A stretch of 64,000 bases of DNA from Streptomyces sp. NBC_00193 (GCF_026342735.1 NZ_JAPEMM010000001.1:2418001-2482000), one strand, 5' to 3'. Shown: positions 1 through 9,044, counted from the stretch's first letter. Notes: generated from the letters alone by a model not told the origin. A program made the numbers and translations.

Positions 1-1
1 G

Positions 2-49
2 GGCTTCGGCAACAACCAGGCCCAGGCGGTCTCCGTCGTGTGCCGCTGA
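2..49 (+). CDS. 3' end of an unidentified gene (partial)
   Basis: The frame entering the window reads GFGNNQAQAVSVVCR and stops at TGA 47-49. The start lies outside the window. Fifteen residues with one Cys near the end do not identify a family, so I assign no function. Confidence 0.5.
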   Translation, partial: GFGNNQAQAVSVVCR

Positions 50-134
50 GCACCACCCCCTCCCCGCCCCCTCCCCCGCCCCCTCGGCCATCCGCTCGGC
101 CAACCCCTTGCCACGCCCCTCCCCTTCCCCGAAA

Positions 135-149
135 CTGACACATCGTCAG
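135..149. promoter_or_regulatory. candidate inverted repeat upstream of the DoxX gene
   Basis: CTGAC and GTCAG flank a five-base spacer about 35-50 bases upstream of the DoxX start. I recall similar CTGAC...GTCAG motifs in front of other Streptomyces genes. The arms are only five bases, so a function as operator or promoter element is inference. Confidence 0.25.
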
Positions 150-182
150 ATCATTGCGAGGGAACGAGGAAGGGAACCGAGG

Positions 183-629
183 ATGCAGACCATCTGGCTC
201 GGCGGGCCCGAATGGGTCGCCGTTCTGCGGATCGGGCTCGGGCTGTGGTGGCTGGAGAGCTGGCGGCACAAGGACAAGAAGGACTGGTTCGGCGGAGGCG
301 GCATCCGCTGGGCGGCCGGCGTGGCCGAGAAGCACCGCTGGGGGTTCGTCACACGCGGCTTCGACATCGTCGTGAAGCCCTACCCGCGCTTCATGGCCTA
401 CCTCGTCGCCTACGCCGAACTGGCCCTGGGCCTCGGCCTCATCGTCGGATTCCTGACCCCGATAGCCCTGCTCGCCGGGCTGCTGCTCAACCTGGTCTAC
501 CTGATCCTGATGATCCACGACTGGGGCGAGCAGGGGCAGAACCTCATGATGGCCCTGATCTCCGGGGTCGCCTTCTTCGCCATGGGCTGGCAGGTCTGGT
601 CCCTGGACAACGCGCTCGGGCTCTTCTAG
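183..629 (+). CDS. DoxX family membrane protein
   Basis: This 148-residue protein looks like a DoxX/TQO small-subunit type integral membrane protein. It has a short N-terminal segment (LRIGLGLWWLESW), a charged loop with several Trp/Lys residues, then hydrophobic segments around residues 75-95, 100-112 and 122-138. DoxX proteins are linked to quinone redox chemistry or membrane oxidoreductase complexes; the substrate here is unknown. I chose ATG 183 because purine-rich GAGG sequence lies just upstream; the frame is open to 108 but the extra residues are Pro/Arg-rich and unlike the family. It appears to be monocistronic and is followed by a GC-rich hairpin. Confidence 0.8.
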   Translation: MQTIWLGGPEWVAVLRIGLGLWWLESWRHKDKKDWFGGGGIRWAAGVAEKHRWGFVTRGFDIVVKPYPRFMAYLVAYAELALGLGLIVGFLTPIALLAGLLLNLVYLILMIHDWGEQGQNLMMALISGVAFFAMGWQVWSLDNALGLF

Positions 630-630
630 A

Positions 631-647
631 CCGGCCGGATCGGCCGG
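631..647. terminator. GC-rich hairpin after the DoxX gene
   Basis: CCGGCCG, GAT and CGGCCGG form a seven-pair stem with a three-base loop immediately after the DoxX stop. It sits in a short run of CCGGATCG-like repeats between two convergent genes. There is no U tract, which is usual for actinomycetes. Confidence 0.45.
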
Positions 648-692
648 ATCGACCGGATCGACCTCATCGGCTGGACCGGCCGGATCGACGGC

Positions 693-1292
693 CTAGCCCC
701 GCCGGTCGAGCGGGTTCGCCGCGATGCGCTCCTTCGCGCCGCTCGCCACGTAGGCCGCCGCCGCGCACTGCGGCTTGCGCGCGGCCTGCTCGCTGACCAG
801 CGCGAAGAAGGCGTCGCCGAAGCCGAGGCGCGGGTACTCCGTGAGCAGCGCGGCCGTGAAGACGGGGTCGGCGTCGCCGACGCCGACCCCGGAGACGTCC
901 GCGGTCGTACCGATCTGGAGCAGGTGGCTCTCCACGTCCTCGGCGGCCGTGACGTCCTCGCGCATGTGCCGCACGATGATCTCCTCGGCCCGCGCCCGCC
1001 GCTCCGCGGGCCAGCCCAGCCCCGCCGTCAGCACGCGTGCGACGTGGCCGCCCGCCTCCTCGAAGGGCAGGGTGTGGCTGTCGAAGGGCGCGGTCAGCCC
1101 GAGATCGTGCACCAGCGCGCTGACGTAGAACAGTTCGCGGTCGTACGAGAGCCCGTGCCGGTCCGCGTATTCGGCCCCGAAGGCGTAGGACCGGACAGAG
1201 TGGTTCAGCAGCGCCCCGTCCGTGTACTCGGAGGCGATCTCCAGCGCGGCCCGGCCGGACGGAGTGTCAAGAGTCCATGTCACAAAGGTCAT
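693..1292 (-). CDS. HD domain hydrolase, cyanamide-hydratase-like
   Basis: This 199-residue protein carries the HD-superfamily metal ligands: His31 in NHSVRSY, His62-Asp63 in SALVHDLGL, and later histidines near PFEEAGGHVARVL and EIIVRHM. The arrangement resembles the Ddi2/cyanamide hydratase group of HD proteins. These are metal-dependent hydrolases or hydratases of small nitrogenous compounds or nucleotides. The gene begins six bases after the stop of the cytosine-deaminase-like gene, so the two are probably co-transcribed, which may hint at nitrogen-compound catabolism. The substrate is not predictable from sequence. Confidence 0.75.
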   Translation of the reverse strand: MTFVTWTLDTPSGRAALEIASEYTDGALLNHSVRSYAFGAEYADRHGLSYDRELFYVSALVHDLGLTAPFDSHTLPFEEAGGHVARVLTAGLGWPAERRARAEEIIVRHMREDVTAAEDVESHLLQIGTTADVSGVGVGDADPVFTAALLTEYPRLGFGDAFFALVSEQAARKPQCAAAAYVASGAKERIAANPLDRRG

Positions 1293-1298
1293 GGCAGG

Positions 1299-2606
1299 TC
1301 AGCGTAGGCGGGGGCGGAAGTCCACCTCCGAGGGCCCCTCCTCCCCCGGCCAGGCCAGCAGCCGGGGCGGAGCCGCCGGGGTCTCGGCGAGGACGGTGCC
1401 GCGCGAGACCACGTAGCGGGGGCGGACCTGGCGGCGGACGGCCTCGGTGGGCGATTCGGCCGGCAGCAGCACGAAGGAGGCCGGGTTGCCCTGGCGGACC
1501 CCGTACTCCGAGGGCGAGAGGCCGAGGACGCGCGCCGCGCGCTCGGTCACCATCTCGAAGGCCACCGGGATCTCGTCCGCTCCCGTGAGCTGGGCGGCGT
1601 AGATCCCGACGAGGGCGGTCTGCAGCGGGTTGCCGGTGCCGAGCGCGTTCCAGGGGTCCATCACGTCGTCGTGGCCGAAGGCCACGTTCACCCCCGCCGC
1701 CAGCATCTCCTTGACCTGGGTGAGGCCGCGGCGCTTCGGGTAGGCGTCGAAGCGGCCCTGGAGGTTCAGATTGGCGAAGGGGTTCGAGACGAGGTTGATC
1801 CCGGAGCGCGACAGCAGGCGCTGGAGTTTGAAGCTGTAGGCGCCGCCGTAGGAGCCCATCGCCGTCGTGTGCGAGGCGGTCACGTGCCCGCGCAGTCCCG
1901 AGCGCAGGGCGTGGGCGGCCAGTACCTCCACGAAACGGGACTGCTCGTCGTCGATCTCGTCGCAGTGCGCGTCCACCCGCAGTCCCTGCTCCTCGGCGAG
2001 CCGGAAGGCGACGGCCAGCGAGGCCACCCCGTCCTCCCGGGTGTCCTCGAAGTGCGGGATCGCTCCGACCACGTCGGCCCCGCGCCGGACGGCCTCGCGC
2101 AGCAGCTTCTCGCCGCCGGGGAAGGAGACGATGCCCTCCTGCGGGAAGGCGACGATCTGCAGGGTCATCACGTCCCGGACCCGGTCGCGCACCTCCAGCA
2201 GCGCGTCGAGCGCGGTCAGCGCCGGGTCGGTGACATCGCAGTGGGTACGCACGTGCAGGGCGCCCTGCGCCGCCTGCCAGCGGAGCACCTCGGTGGCCCG
2301 CGCGATCACGTCCTCGCGGGTCAGGGTCTTCTTGCGCTCGCTCCAGCAGGCGATGCCCTCCCAGAGGGTCCCGGAGACGTTGGGTCGCGGGTCTCCGGCC
2401 GTCAGGGCCGTGTCGAGGTGGATGTGCGGCTCGACGAAGGGCGCGCTGAGCAGCCCGCCGTGCGCCTCGATCAGCACCCCCGTCGCCGGCGGCTCCTTCT
2501 GGTCGTCGTACGGGAGCACGCGCGCGATCCGCCCGTCCTCCGCGACCTCGACGTCGTGCAGGCCTTCGCTGTGCAGCAGCCGGGCGCCCCGGACGATCAT
2601 CCGCAT
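1299..2606 (-). CDS. amidohydrolase, cytosine-deaminase-like
   Basis: This is a 435-residue TIM-barrel amidohydrolase. The metal ligands are visible: EPHIHLDT (His61 and His63), DAHCDE for the third histidine, ASHTTAMG for the fourth, and GHDDVMDPW with the catalytic aspartate. The GHDDVMDPW segment and overall length are typical of CodA-like cytosine or isoguanine deaminases. The enzyme would deaminate a cyclic amidine in the cytosol. It lies upstream of the HD hydrolase in one transcription unit. The start at 2606 could instead be Met3 (2600), which begins the strand MIVRGARLL. Confidence 0.8.
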   Translation of the reverse strand: MRMIVRGARLLHSEGLHDVEVAEDGRIARVLPYDDQKEPPATGVLIEAHGGLLSAPFVEPHIHLDTALTAGDPRPNVSGTLWEGIACWSERKKTLTREDVIARATEVLRWQAAQGALHVRTHCDVTDPALTALDALLEVRDRVRDVMTLQIVAFPQEGIVSFPGGEKLLREAVRRGADVVGAIPHFEDTREDGVASLAVAFRLAEEQGLRVDAHCDEIDDEQSRFVEVLAAHALRSGLRGHVTASHTTAMGSYGGAYSFKLQRLLSRSGINLVSNPFANLNLQGRFDAYPKRRGLTQVKEMLAAGVNVAFGHDDVMDPWNALGTGNPLQTALVGIYAAQLTGADEIPVAFEMVTERAARVLGLSPSEYGVRQGNPASFVLLPAESPTEAVRRQVRPRYVVSRGTVLAETPAAPPRLLAWPGEEGPSEVDFRPRLR

Positions 2607-2632
2607 CGCGTCAGCCTACGGCCCGACCCGGC

Positions 2633-2800
2633 TCAACCCCGCTTGGCCTGGGCCTTCTGCTGCATGCCCCGGGTCTTCGCGGCGACCGACTGCACATCGC
2701 GGACGGCGGCCTTCGCGCGCGCCTCGGCCGCGGTGTTCTTCGCCATCGCACGCTCGGAGTCCTGGTGGGCGTGCTGCCCCTTGTGCGCCTTCTTCGCCAT
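2633..2800 (-). CDS. small basic hypothetical protein
   Basis: A 55-residue Ala/Lys/Arg/Gln-rich protein beginning MAKKAHKGQHAHQDSERAM. It has no membrane segment and looks helical and very basic. The open frame extends much further upstream on this strand, but that region is the antisense of the S9 peptidase gene. ATG 2800 is the sensible start because the short lysine-rich reading frame lies entirely between genes. No known domain is recognised. A nucleic-acid-binding role is only suggested by charge. Confidence 0.6.
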   Translation of the reverse strand: MAKKAHKGQHAHQDSERAMAKNTAAEARAKAAVRDVQSVAAKTRGMQQKAQAKRG

Positions 2801-2920
2801 GACCGCCACTCCTCCGCGCAGCCTCGTACGCGGGACCGCGTACGCACACCACCCTGCGCCCGTTCGGCCCCGTCGGCATCTCGGGGGACGGGCCGCGGCC
2901 GATCCGGTTACATGGGGTGC

Positions 2921-4738
2921 ATGACTGACGCCAGCGCCGACACCACCGCCACCACCGACCCCGTGCCCGACTGGGAGAAGCGCTTCCGGGCCCCGCGCGT
3001 GGGACTGCCCGAATGGGCCGAGGACGCGCCCGACCGCTCGCTCTTCGTCTCCAACGCCACCGGGACCTACGAGCTCTACGCCTGGGACCGCGCCACCGGC
3101 GTCCAGCGGCAGGCCACCGACCGGCCCAACGGGACCACCGACGGCACCCTCTCCCCCGACGGCGAGTGGGTCTGGTGGTTCTCCGACACCGACGGCGACG
3201 AGTTCGGCACCTGGGTCCGCCAGCCCTTCGCGGGCGGCCCCGACGAGCCGGCCACCCCCGGGCTGGAGGCCTCCTACCCCGCCGGGCTGGCCATCGGGCG
3301 GGACGGCACGGCCGTCGTGGGGCGCTCCACCGACGAGGACGGGACCACGATCCACGTGGTCCGGCCCGACGGGACGGAGCCCGCCGTCGTCTACCGGCAC
3401 CGCGAGTCGGCCGGCGTCGGCGACCTGTCCCGGGACGGGACCCTGCTCGCCGTCGAGCACACCGAGCACGGCGACGCGATGCACTCGGCCCTGCGGGTGA
3501 TCACCCTGGACGGCGCCACCGTCGCCGAGCTGGACGACTCCCGGGGCGGCACCGAGGAGCTGGGCCTCATGGTGCTCGGCTTCGCGCCCGTCGCGGGGGA
3601 CACCCGGCTGCTGGTCGGCCACCAGCGGCGCGGCCGATGGGAGCCGATGGTGTGGGACGTGGCCGCGGGCACCGAGGAAGGGCTGGCCGTCGACCTGCCG
3701 GGCGACGTCGGCGCCGAGTGGTACCCCGACGGGTCCGCGCTGCTGATCGAGCACGGCTTCGAGGCGCGCAGCGAGCTCTTCCGCTACGACCTGGCCGCGC
3801 GGGAACTGCTGCGGCTGGACACCCCGCCGGGGACGGTATCGGGTGCGACGGCGCGGCCCGACGGGTCGGTGGAGTACCAGTGGTCCTCCGCGGCCGAGCC
3901 CTCCGTCATCCGGTCGACCGCGGGCGGGGTCGTGCTCGACCCTCCCGGTTTCCGGCCGCCCGGCTCCGTACCGGTCGAGGACGTGTGGGTGGAGGGCCCC
4001 GGCGGGCGGATCCACGCGCTCGCCCAGCGGCCCGTCGGCCACGGCGAGGGGCCCTTCCCCACCGTCTTCGAGATCCACGGCGGCCCCACCTGGCACGACA
4101 GCGACGCCTTCGCCGCGACCCCGGCGGCCTGGCTCGACCACGGTTTCGCGGTCGTCCGGGTCAACTACCGCGGTTCGACCGGCTACGGACGCGAGTGGAC
4201 CGACGCCCTCAAGCACCGGGTCGGCCTGATCGAGCTGGAGGACGTCGAAGCCGTACGGGAATGGGCGGTGGGCTCCGGCCTCGCGGACCCGGCGCGCCTG
4301 GTGCTCTCCGGCGGTTCCTGGGGCGGCTACCTGACGCTGCTGGGCCTCGGCATGCACCCGGACGCCTGGGCGGTGGGGCTGGCGGCCGTACCGGTCGCCG
4401 ACTACGTGACGGCGTACCACGACGAGATGGAGGCGCTGAAGTCCCTGGACCGCACCCTCTTCGGCGGCACCCCGGAGGAGGTCCCGGAGCGCTTCGAGGC
4501 CTCCTCGCCGCTGACGTACGTGGACGCGGTGAAGGCGCCCGTGCACATCGCGGCGGGGCTCAACGACCCGCGCTGCCCCATCAAGCAGATCGAGAACTAC
4601 GTGGACCGGCTGGCGGCGCGCGGGGCGGAGCACGAGGTGTACCGCTACGACGCCGGGCACGGCTCGCTCGTCGTGGAGGAGCGGATCAAGCAGGTCCGGA
4701 TGGAGATCGACTTCGCGCTGAAGCACCTGCCGCGCTAG
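2921..4738 (+). CDS. S9 family prolyl oligopeptidase-like peptidase
   Basis: A roughly 605-residue serine peptidase. Residues about 30-350 contain beta-propeller-like repeats (SPDGEWVWWFSDTDGDE, SRDGTLLAVEH). The C-terminal alpha/beta-hydrolase domain has the nucleophile in GGSWGGYL, the acid in AGLNDPRCP and the base in DAGHGS. The motif VNYRGSTGYGREW is classic for S9C acylaminoacyl-peptidases. No signal peptide is seen, so it is probably cytosolic and degrades short peptides. ATG 2921 was chosen; ATG 2912 (MGCMTDAS) is three codons upstream and cannot be excluded. Confidence 0.88.
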   Translation: MTDASADTTATTDPVPDWEKRFRAPRVGLPEWAEDAPDRSLFVSNATGTYELYAWDRATGVQRQATDRPNGTTDGTLSPDGEWVWWFSDTDGDEFGTWVRQPFAGGPDEPATPGLEASYPAGLAIGRDGTAVVGRSTDEDGTTIHVVRPDGTEPAVVYRHRESAGVGDLSRDGTLLAVEHTEHGDAMHSALRVITLDGATVAELDDSRGGTEELGLMVLGFAPVAGDTRLLVGHQRRGRWEPMVWDVAAGTEEGLAVDLPGDVGAEWYPDGSALLIEHGFEARSELFRYDLAARELLRLDTPPGTVSGATARPDGSVEYQWSSAAEPSVIRSTAGGVVLDPPGFRPPGSVPVEDVWVEGPGGRIHALAQRPVGHGEGPFPTVFEIHGGPTWHDSDAFAATPAAWLDHGFAVVRVNYRGSTGYGREWTDALKHRVGLIELEDVEAVREWAVGSGLADPARLVLSGGSWGGYLTLLGLGMHPDAWAVGLAAVPVADYVTAYHDEMEALKSLDRTLFGGTPEEVPERFEASSPLTYVDAVKAPVHIAAGLNDPRCPIKQIENYVDRLAARGAEHEVYRYDAGHGSLVVEERIKQVRMEIDFALKHLPR

Positions 4739-4781
4739 CCCCGGCAACGGCGGACCGGTGCACCCCCCGTACGGTGGTGGG

Positions 4782-5591
4782 GTGCACCGGTTTCTCCTGA
4801 CCCCGCGCTGGTGGGGGATCAACGTCTTCGTCGCGCTCGGCGTTCCCTTCTGCCTGTTCATGGGGACCTGGCAGCTCGGCCGGTTCGAGGACCGCGTCGA
4901 CACCCACAAGGAGGCGACCAGCGCACGCCCCGCCGAACAGGGGGCCGCGCCGCTGGACTCGCTGCTCCCGGTGGACAAGCGGACCTCCGGACGGCTCGCC
5001 TCGGTCTCCGGGGAGTACGCCGACCAGCTGCTCGTGCCCGAGCGGCGGCTCGACGGGAAGTCCGGCTTCTACGTCCTGACCCTGCTCAAGACCGACACCG
5101 GCAAGGCCGTGCCCGTGGTCCGGGGCTGGCTGCCCGGAGCCGCCGACGCGGGCCGGGCCCCGGCCCCGCCGACCGGGCGGGTCGAGGTGACGGGGGCGCT
5201 CCAGGCCTCGGAGAACTCCACCAGCAAGGGCGTGTACTCCGTGGGCGGGCTGCCGGCCGGGCAGCTCGGCGTGATCGGGGCCGCCTCGCTCGTCAACATC
5301 GTGCCGTACGGCCTGTACGACGCCTGGCTGACCGTGCAGACGCCCGCCGACGGGATGACTCCGGTGCCGGCGCGGGCTCCGGCCAACACCGGGCTGGACC
5401 TGAAGGCCTTCCAGAACCTCGGCTACACCGGCGAGTGGTTCGTCTTCGCCGCGTTCGTGCTCTTCATGTGGTTCCGGCTGTACCGGCGCGAGGTGGAGAC
5501 CCTGCGCGACACGGAGGCGGGCCTCCTCACCGAGACCCCGGCGGAGCAGGACCCGGCGGAGCCCGCCCCTGCCGGGGCCGGCTCCGCGTAA
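4782..5591 (+). CDS. SURF1 family cytochrome oxidase biogenesis protein
   Basis: A 269-residue protein with the SURF1 layout. It has an N-terminal transmembrane helix (INVFVALGVPFCLFMGTWQLGRF), an extracytoplasmic domain with the conserved GTWQLGRF and RGW motifs, and a second helix near the end (WFVFAAFVLFMWFRLYRRE). SURF1 proteins help insert heme a into the aa3-type cytochrome c oxidase. GTG 4782 starts at VHRFLLTPRWWG, the usual family start; the frame is open to GTG 4758. It is followed by a tetranucleotide repeat and a convergent gene. Confidence 0.85.
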   Translation: MHRFLLTPRWWGINVFVALGVPFCLFMGTWQLGRFEDRVDTHKEATSARPAEQGAAPLDSLLPVDKRTSGRLASVSGEYADQLLVPERRLDGKSGFYVLTLLKTDTGKAVPVVRGWLPGAADAGRAPAPPTGRVEVTGALQASENSTSKGVYSVGGLPAGQLGVIGAASLVNIVPYGLYDAWLTVQTPADGMTPVPARAPANTGLDLKAFQNLGYTGEWFVFAAFVLFMWFRLYRREVETLRDTEAGLLTETPAEQDPAEPAPAGAGSA

Positions 5592-5615
5592 CGTCCGTCC
5601 GTCCGTCCGTCCGTC
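5592..5615. repeat. (CGTC)6 tetranucleotide repeat
   Basis: Six uninterrupted copies of CGTC begin directly after the SURF1 stop codon and end just before the convergent gene's stop. A simple repeat here cannot shift either reading frame. Confidence 0.9.
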
Positions 5616-5620
5616 CGCGG

Positions 5621-7024
5621 CTACTTGAGCGGGATGACGCCCGTCCGGTAGACGGTTCCGCCGCACGCCTCCGGGATGCTCAGCTGCGTCGTCGGGCCGT
5701 CGGGACCGTCCGGATTGGGCGTGTGGGCCACTAGGGCACCGAGCGGCGGGAGCGCCGCCTGCCCCTGGCCCGTGTCGGTGCCCGAGGCATCCCCGGAGCC
5801 GCTCTCGGGCGGGTTGCCCCCGCCGCCGTTGGCGCTGGGGCAGCCGCCCTCCGGCGGCACCCACGCGAACCGGACCTCGTACTGCGCGTTCGGCGCGAGC
5901 ACCAGCCGCAGGGTCTCCACCGACGGGTCGGGCAGCAGCCCGGTCGCCGCATCGCCCGTGACGTGGTTGACGACCGTCACCGGGGCACCGCCCTGGAACG
6001 CCGGGCCCGCCGCCAGCGACTCCGGGCCGCGGACGGTACAGCTGCTCGCCGACACGTTGGTGACCTTGAAGCTGCCGGCGACCTTGCCGCCGGCCGACGC
6101 GGCCTTCGTGCTGCCCGCCACGGAGATCTGGCTCTGGGCGCAGTTGGGCACGACCACGGAGGCGGGCGGGATGCCGCCGCCGACAGAGCCGGTGGTGCCG
6201 GGGATGGGCGAGGTGGCGCGGGGCGGGGTGACGTTCGGCCCGCCGATGCTCGGGTAGCCGCCGTCCGGCAGGGGCGGCAGAGTACTGGCGTCCCCGTCGT
6301 CCGTCTTGTCCTTGCCGTCCTTGTCCTTGTCCTTGCCGGAGGTCTTCTTGGGCTTCGGACGGGAGCCGGAGCCGTTCTGGTGCAGGCCGGACCCGTCCTT
6401 CGAGTCTCCGCCCTTCTGGCCGTGGCCCGCCATGGTGGAACGGTCGGAGTTTCCGCCCGTCCCGGAGAGGCTCACCGGGATCCCTCCGCCCAGCACCACG
6501 ACGGCCGCCGCGGCGGCGACCAGGATCCGCCGGTTGCGGACCCGGCGCGCGGGGACGGCGTACCGCAGCCGCTCCAGCGCGTTGCCGGAGGGTTCGATCC
6601 CCCCGACGACCCCGTGCAGCAGATTGCGGAGCACGTCCTCCTCGGCCACGGGCGCGGAGGCGGCGGGCTCGACGGCGGCGGGCTTGACGAGGGCGAGCTT
6701 GGGGGCGGCGGGCTCGGCGACGACGGGTTCGGCAGCGGACTCCTCGGTGCCGGCCTGCTCGGAACCGGCGGCCTCCGCCGTGTCCTGAGCCTCAGCCGTG
6801 TCCTGAGCCTCCGCCGTGTCGGGAGCCTCAGCCGTGTCGGGAGCCTCAGCCGCGCTCGCCGTGCCCGGCGTGCTCGCCGTGCCCAGCACGAGCGCCCTCA
6901 GGGCCTCCAGGCCGCCGGAGTCGGACGCGCCGGACAGGCCGGGCAGCTCCCGGTCCTGGGTCTGGTCCTGTGCCTGGCCCTGGTCCTGGTCCTGGGACTC
7001 GTTCTTCTTCCGGTCGTCACTCAT
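5621..7024 (-). CDS. membrane-anchored partner of the sigma factor, possible anti-sigma protein
   Basis: A 467-residue protein whose ATG overlaps the stop of the upstream sigma factor gene by four bases, so the two are translationally coupled. The N-terminal ~150 residues are cytoplasmic and Glu/Ala/Gln-rich with repeats of the pentapeptide DTAEA. A basic patch (RRVRNRR) precedes one transmembrane helix (ILVAAAAAVVVLGGGIPVSL). The remainder is extracytoplasmic, Lys/Gly/Pro-rich, then a globular domain with paired cysteines ending in VYRTGVIPLK. No canonical zinc anti-sigma motif is visible. An anti-sigma or signal-sensing role is inferred from context. Confidence 0.7.
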   Translation of the reverse strand: MSDDRKKNESQDQDQGQAQDQTQDRELPGLSGASDSGGLEALRALVLGTASTPGTASAAEAPDTAEAPDTAEAQDTAEAQDTAEAAGSEQAGTEESAAEPVVAEPAAPKLALVKPAAVEPAASAPVAEEDVLRNLLHGVVGGIEPSGNALERLRYAVPARRVRNRRILVAAAAAVVVLGGGIPVSLSGTGGNSDRSTMAGHGQKGGDSKDGSGLHQNGSGSRPKPKKTSGKDKDKDGKDKTDDGDASTLPPLPDGGYPSIGGPNVTPPRATSPIPGTTGSVGGGIPPASVVVPNCAQSQISVAGSTKAASAGGKVAGSFKVTNVSASSCTVRGPESLAAGPAFQGGAPVTVVNHVTGDAATGLLPDPSVETLRLVLAPNAQYEVRFAWVPPEGGCPSANGGGGNPPESGSGDASGTDTGQGQAALPPLGALVAHTPNPDGPDGPTTQLSIPEACGGTVYRTGVIPLK

Positions 7025-7839
7025 GACTGCGCAGCCTCCATCGCCACCCGCAGCGCGGCAATGCCCCGCGATCCGTACGCCTTGACCGAACCGAGCGATA
7101 TGCCGAGGGTCTCGGCGACCTGGGCTTCCGTCATGTCAGAGAAGTAGCGCAGCGACAGCACCTCTCGCTGGCGCCGCTGGAGCCCGCGCATCGCCTTGAT
7201 GAGATCGTCCCGTTCCAGCAGGTCGTACGCGCCTTCCTCGGCGCTCGCCATGTCCGGCATCGGCTTCGACAGAAGCTTCAGGCCGAGGATGCGGCGGCGC
7301 AGGGTGGAGCGCGAAAGGTTGACGACGGTCTGGCGCAGGTAGGCCAGGGTCTTGTCCCGGTCCCGGACCCTGTTGCGGGCCGAGTGGACGCGGATGAACG
7401 CCTCCTGGACGACGTCCTCGCAGGAGGCGGTGTCGTCGAGGAGGAGCGCGGCGAGGCCCAGCAGCGAGCGGTAGTGCGCCTGGTAGGTCTCCGTGAGGTA
7501 GTCGACGGTGGTACCCGCGACCACCTCGACGACCTCTGCCACCTCGTGCGTGCTTCCGGTGCCCTCCGTGCTGCTGCGCGGCCCGGGCACACGGCCGTCC
7601 TCGGCCGGTCCGGACGGAGGGACGTCGGGCGCGGCGGGCACCCCGGGCAGCAGGGGTGCTCCGGACGCCGTCGCGGCGGGCGGAACGGGAACGATCACCG
7701 GGAACCCACCGGGCGTGCGGGGGCGCCGGCGCAACGGGATCGGGATCGTCCCGGTGCGCGCCGGGATGACGGGGAGTTCGAGCAATGCTTCTGCCACGCC
7801 AGTTGGACTCGCGTCCCCCCGTGAGGGTTGTACGCGCAC
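7021..7839 (-). CDS. ECF RNA polymerase sigma factor, SigE-like group
   Basis: A 272-residue sigma-70 family protein. Region 2 begins near residue 117 (YLTETYQAHYRSLLGLAALLL) and includes CEDVVQEAFIRVH. Region 4 contains RQREVLSLRYFSDMTEAQVAETLGISLGSVKAYGSRGI, a clear helix-turn-helix. The first ~115 residues are Pro/Gly-rich and poorly structured, and the annotated GTG start is uncertain because no good Shine-Dalgarno is seen; internal starts would still leave both domains. It is coupled by ATGA overlap to the membrane protein downstream, the usual arrangement for an ECF sigma factor and its regulator. Confidence 0.85.
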   Translation of the reverse strand: MRVQPSRGDASPTGVAEALLELPVIPARTGTIPIPLRRRPRTPGGFPVIVPVPPAATASGAPLLPGVPAAPDVPPSGPAEDGRVPGPRSSTEGTGSTHEVAEVVEVVAGTTVDYLTETYQAHYRSLLGLAALLLDDTASCEDVVQEAFIRVHSARNRVRDRDKTLAYLRQTVVNLSRSTLRRRILGLKLLSKPMPDMASAEEGAYDLLERDDLIKAMRGLQRRQREVLSLRYFSDMTEAQVAETLGISLGSVKAYGSRGIAALRVAMEAAQS

Positions 7840-7955
7840 GGCAGATTCATCGGCGGGATTCTCATCGTCTTCTTGCGTAGCCGCTCGCCCGGACGCGCAT
7901 CGTCGTACGACGGCAGCGTCGGGCCATCCACTCGATCAAGGGATTAACGATGATC

Positions 7956-9044
7956 CTACAAAGTCAAAGAGCCAAAATCAGCCGCGATGAGCTCCGCAGT
8001 TTGTGTGGCATTGAGCGCAGCGCCCTGACGCAGGTTGTCCGCGCAGACGAAGAACTCCAGCGACCGCGGGTCGTCGAGCGAGCGCCGTACCCGTCCCACC
8101 CAGGCCGGATCCGTTCCCGCGGCGTCCGACGGGGTCGGGAACTCCCCCGCGGCCGGGTCGTCCACGAGGACCACCCCTGGCGCCGATTCCAGGATCTCCC
8201 GGGCGCGCAGCGCCTCGACGGCGCCCTCGAACCGGGCCCGTACGGTCAGCGAGTGCCCGGTCAGTACGGGTACCTGTACGCAGGTCACGGACACCGGCAG
8301 CTCCGCCAGGTCCAGGATCCGGCGTACTTGCGCCCGTACGGCCAGCTCGTGCGAGGACCAGCCGTCCTCGCGGAGCTCACCGGACCACGGCACGACGTTG
8401 AGCGCGAGCGGACCCGCGAAGGGCCCGGTGTCCTCGCCCACGGCCCGGCGCACGTCCCCGGGGTGCTCCCCCAGGGAGGTGCCGGCGACGAGTGACAGCT
8501 GGCGGCGCAGTGCCTCGGAGCCGGCCCGGCCGGCCGCGCTCGCGGCCTGGTACGTGGAGACGGCCAGCTCGGCCAGCGCGTATTCGGCGTGCAGCGCGCC
8601 CAGCGCCGCGATCATCGCTGCGGTCACGCAATCGGGCCCGGCGACGATCCCGCGCGGCCGGATCCGGGCCGCGTGCCCGTTCACCTCGGGCAGCACCATC
8701 GGTACGTCGGGGTCCTCGCGGAAGGCCGAGGACTGGTCCACCACGACGGCTCCGCGCGCGGTGACGACGGGAGCCCACCGGGCGGACACCTCGGCCGGGG
8801 TCAGGAAGAGCGCGATGTCGCCCACCCCGAGGCCGTCGAAGGCGTCTTCGGTGAGGGCGAGCACCTCGGCCTCCGTACCGCGCACGGTCAGCCTGCGGCC
8901 GGCCGAGCGCGAGGAGGCGATCAGGCGTACGTCGCCCCAGACGTCGGCCCGCTGGGACAACATCTGGAGCAGGACGGAGCCGACGGCTCCGGTCGCCCCG
9001 ACCACGGCGAGTGCCGGAGCCGGGACGGACCGGGCCCCGGTCAA
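7956..9044 (-). CDS. asd: aspartate-semialdehyde dehydrogenase
   Basis: A 362-residue enzyme that reduces aspartyl phosphate to aspartate semialdehyde with NADPH, the second step to lysine, threonine, methionine and diaminopimelate. The nucleotide-binding loop is [13 protein letters not shown] near residue 14. The nucleophile is Cys139 in GPDCVT, the active-site Gln is in STYQAAS, and the substrate/catalytic region VPVLTGHS is present. The C-terminal [15 protein letters not shown] is typical. The usual NPNC context of the cysteine is altered to GPDC. It overlaps ask by four bases (ATGA). I recall more than one asd in Streptomyces, so this could be a secondary copy. Confidence 0.9.
   Translation of the reverse strand: MTGARSVPAPALAVVGATGAVGSVLLQMLSQRADVWGDVRLIASSRSAGRRLTVRGTEAEVLALTEDAFDGLGVGDIALFLTPAEVSARWAPVVTARGAVVVDQSSAFREDPDVPMVLPEVNGHAARIRPRGIVAGPDCVTAAMIAALGALHAEYALAELAVSTYQAASAAGRAGSEALRRQLSLVAGTSLGEHPGDVRRAVGEDTGPFAGPLALNVVPWSGELREDGWSSHELAVRAQVRRILDLAELPVSVTCVQVPVLTGHSLTVRARFEGAVEALRAREILESAPGVVLVDDPAAGEFPTPSDAAGTDPAWVGRVRRSLDDPRSLEFFVCADNLRQGAALNATQTAELIAADFGSLTL

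Noticed and set aside
2633..4978. A 781-codon open frame antisense to the S9 peptidase
   Set aside because: It is the shadow of a high-GC gene on the other strand. Only its last 55 codons, in the intergenic region, look like a real protein.
6585..6605. tRNA-like GGTTCGATCCC motif
   Set aside because: It lies inside a well-supported coding sequence and no cloverleaf arms pair around it.
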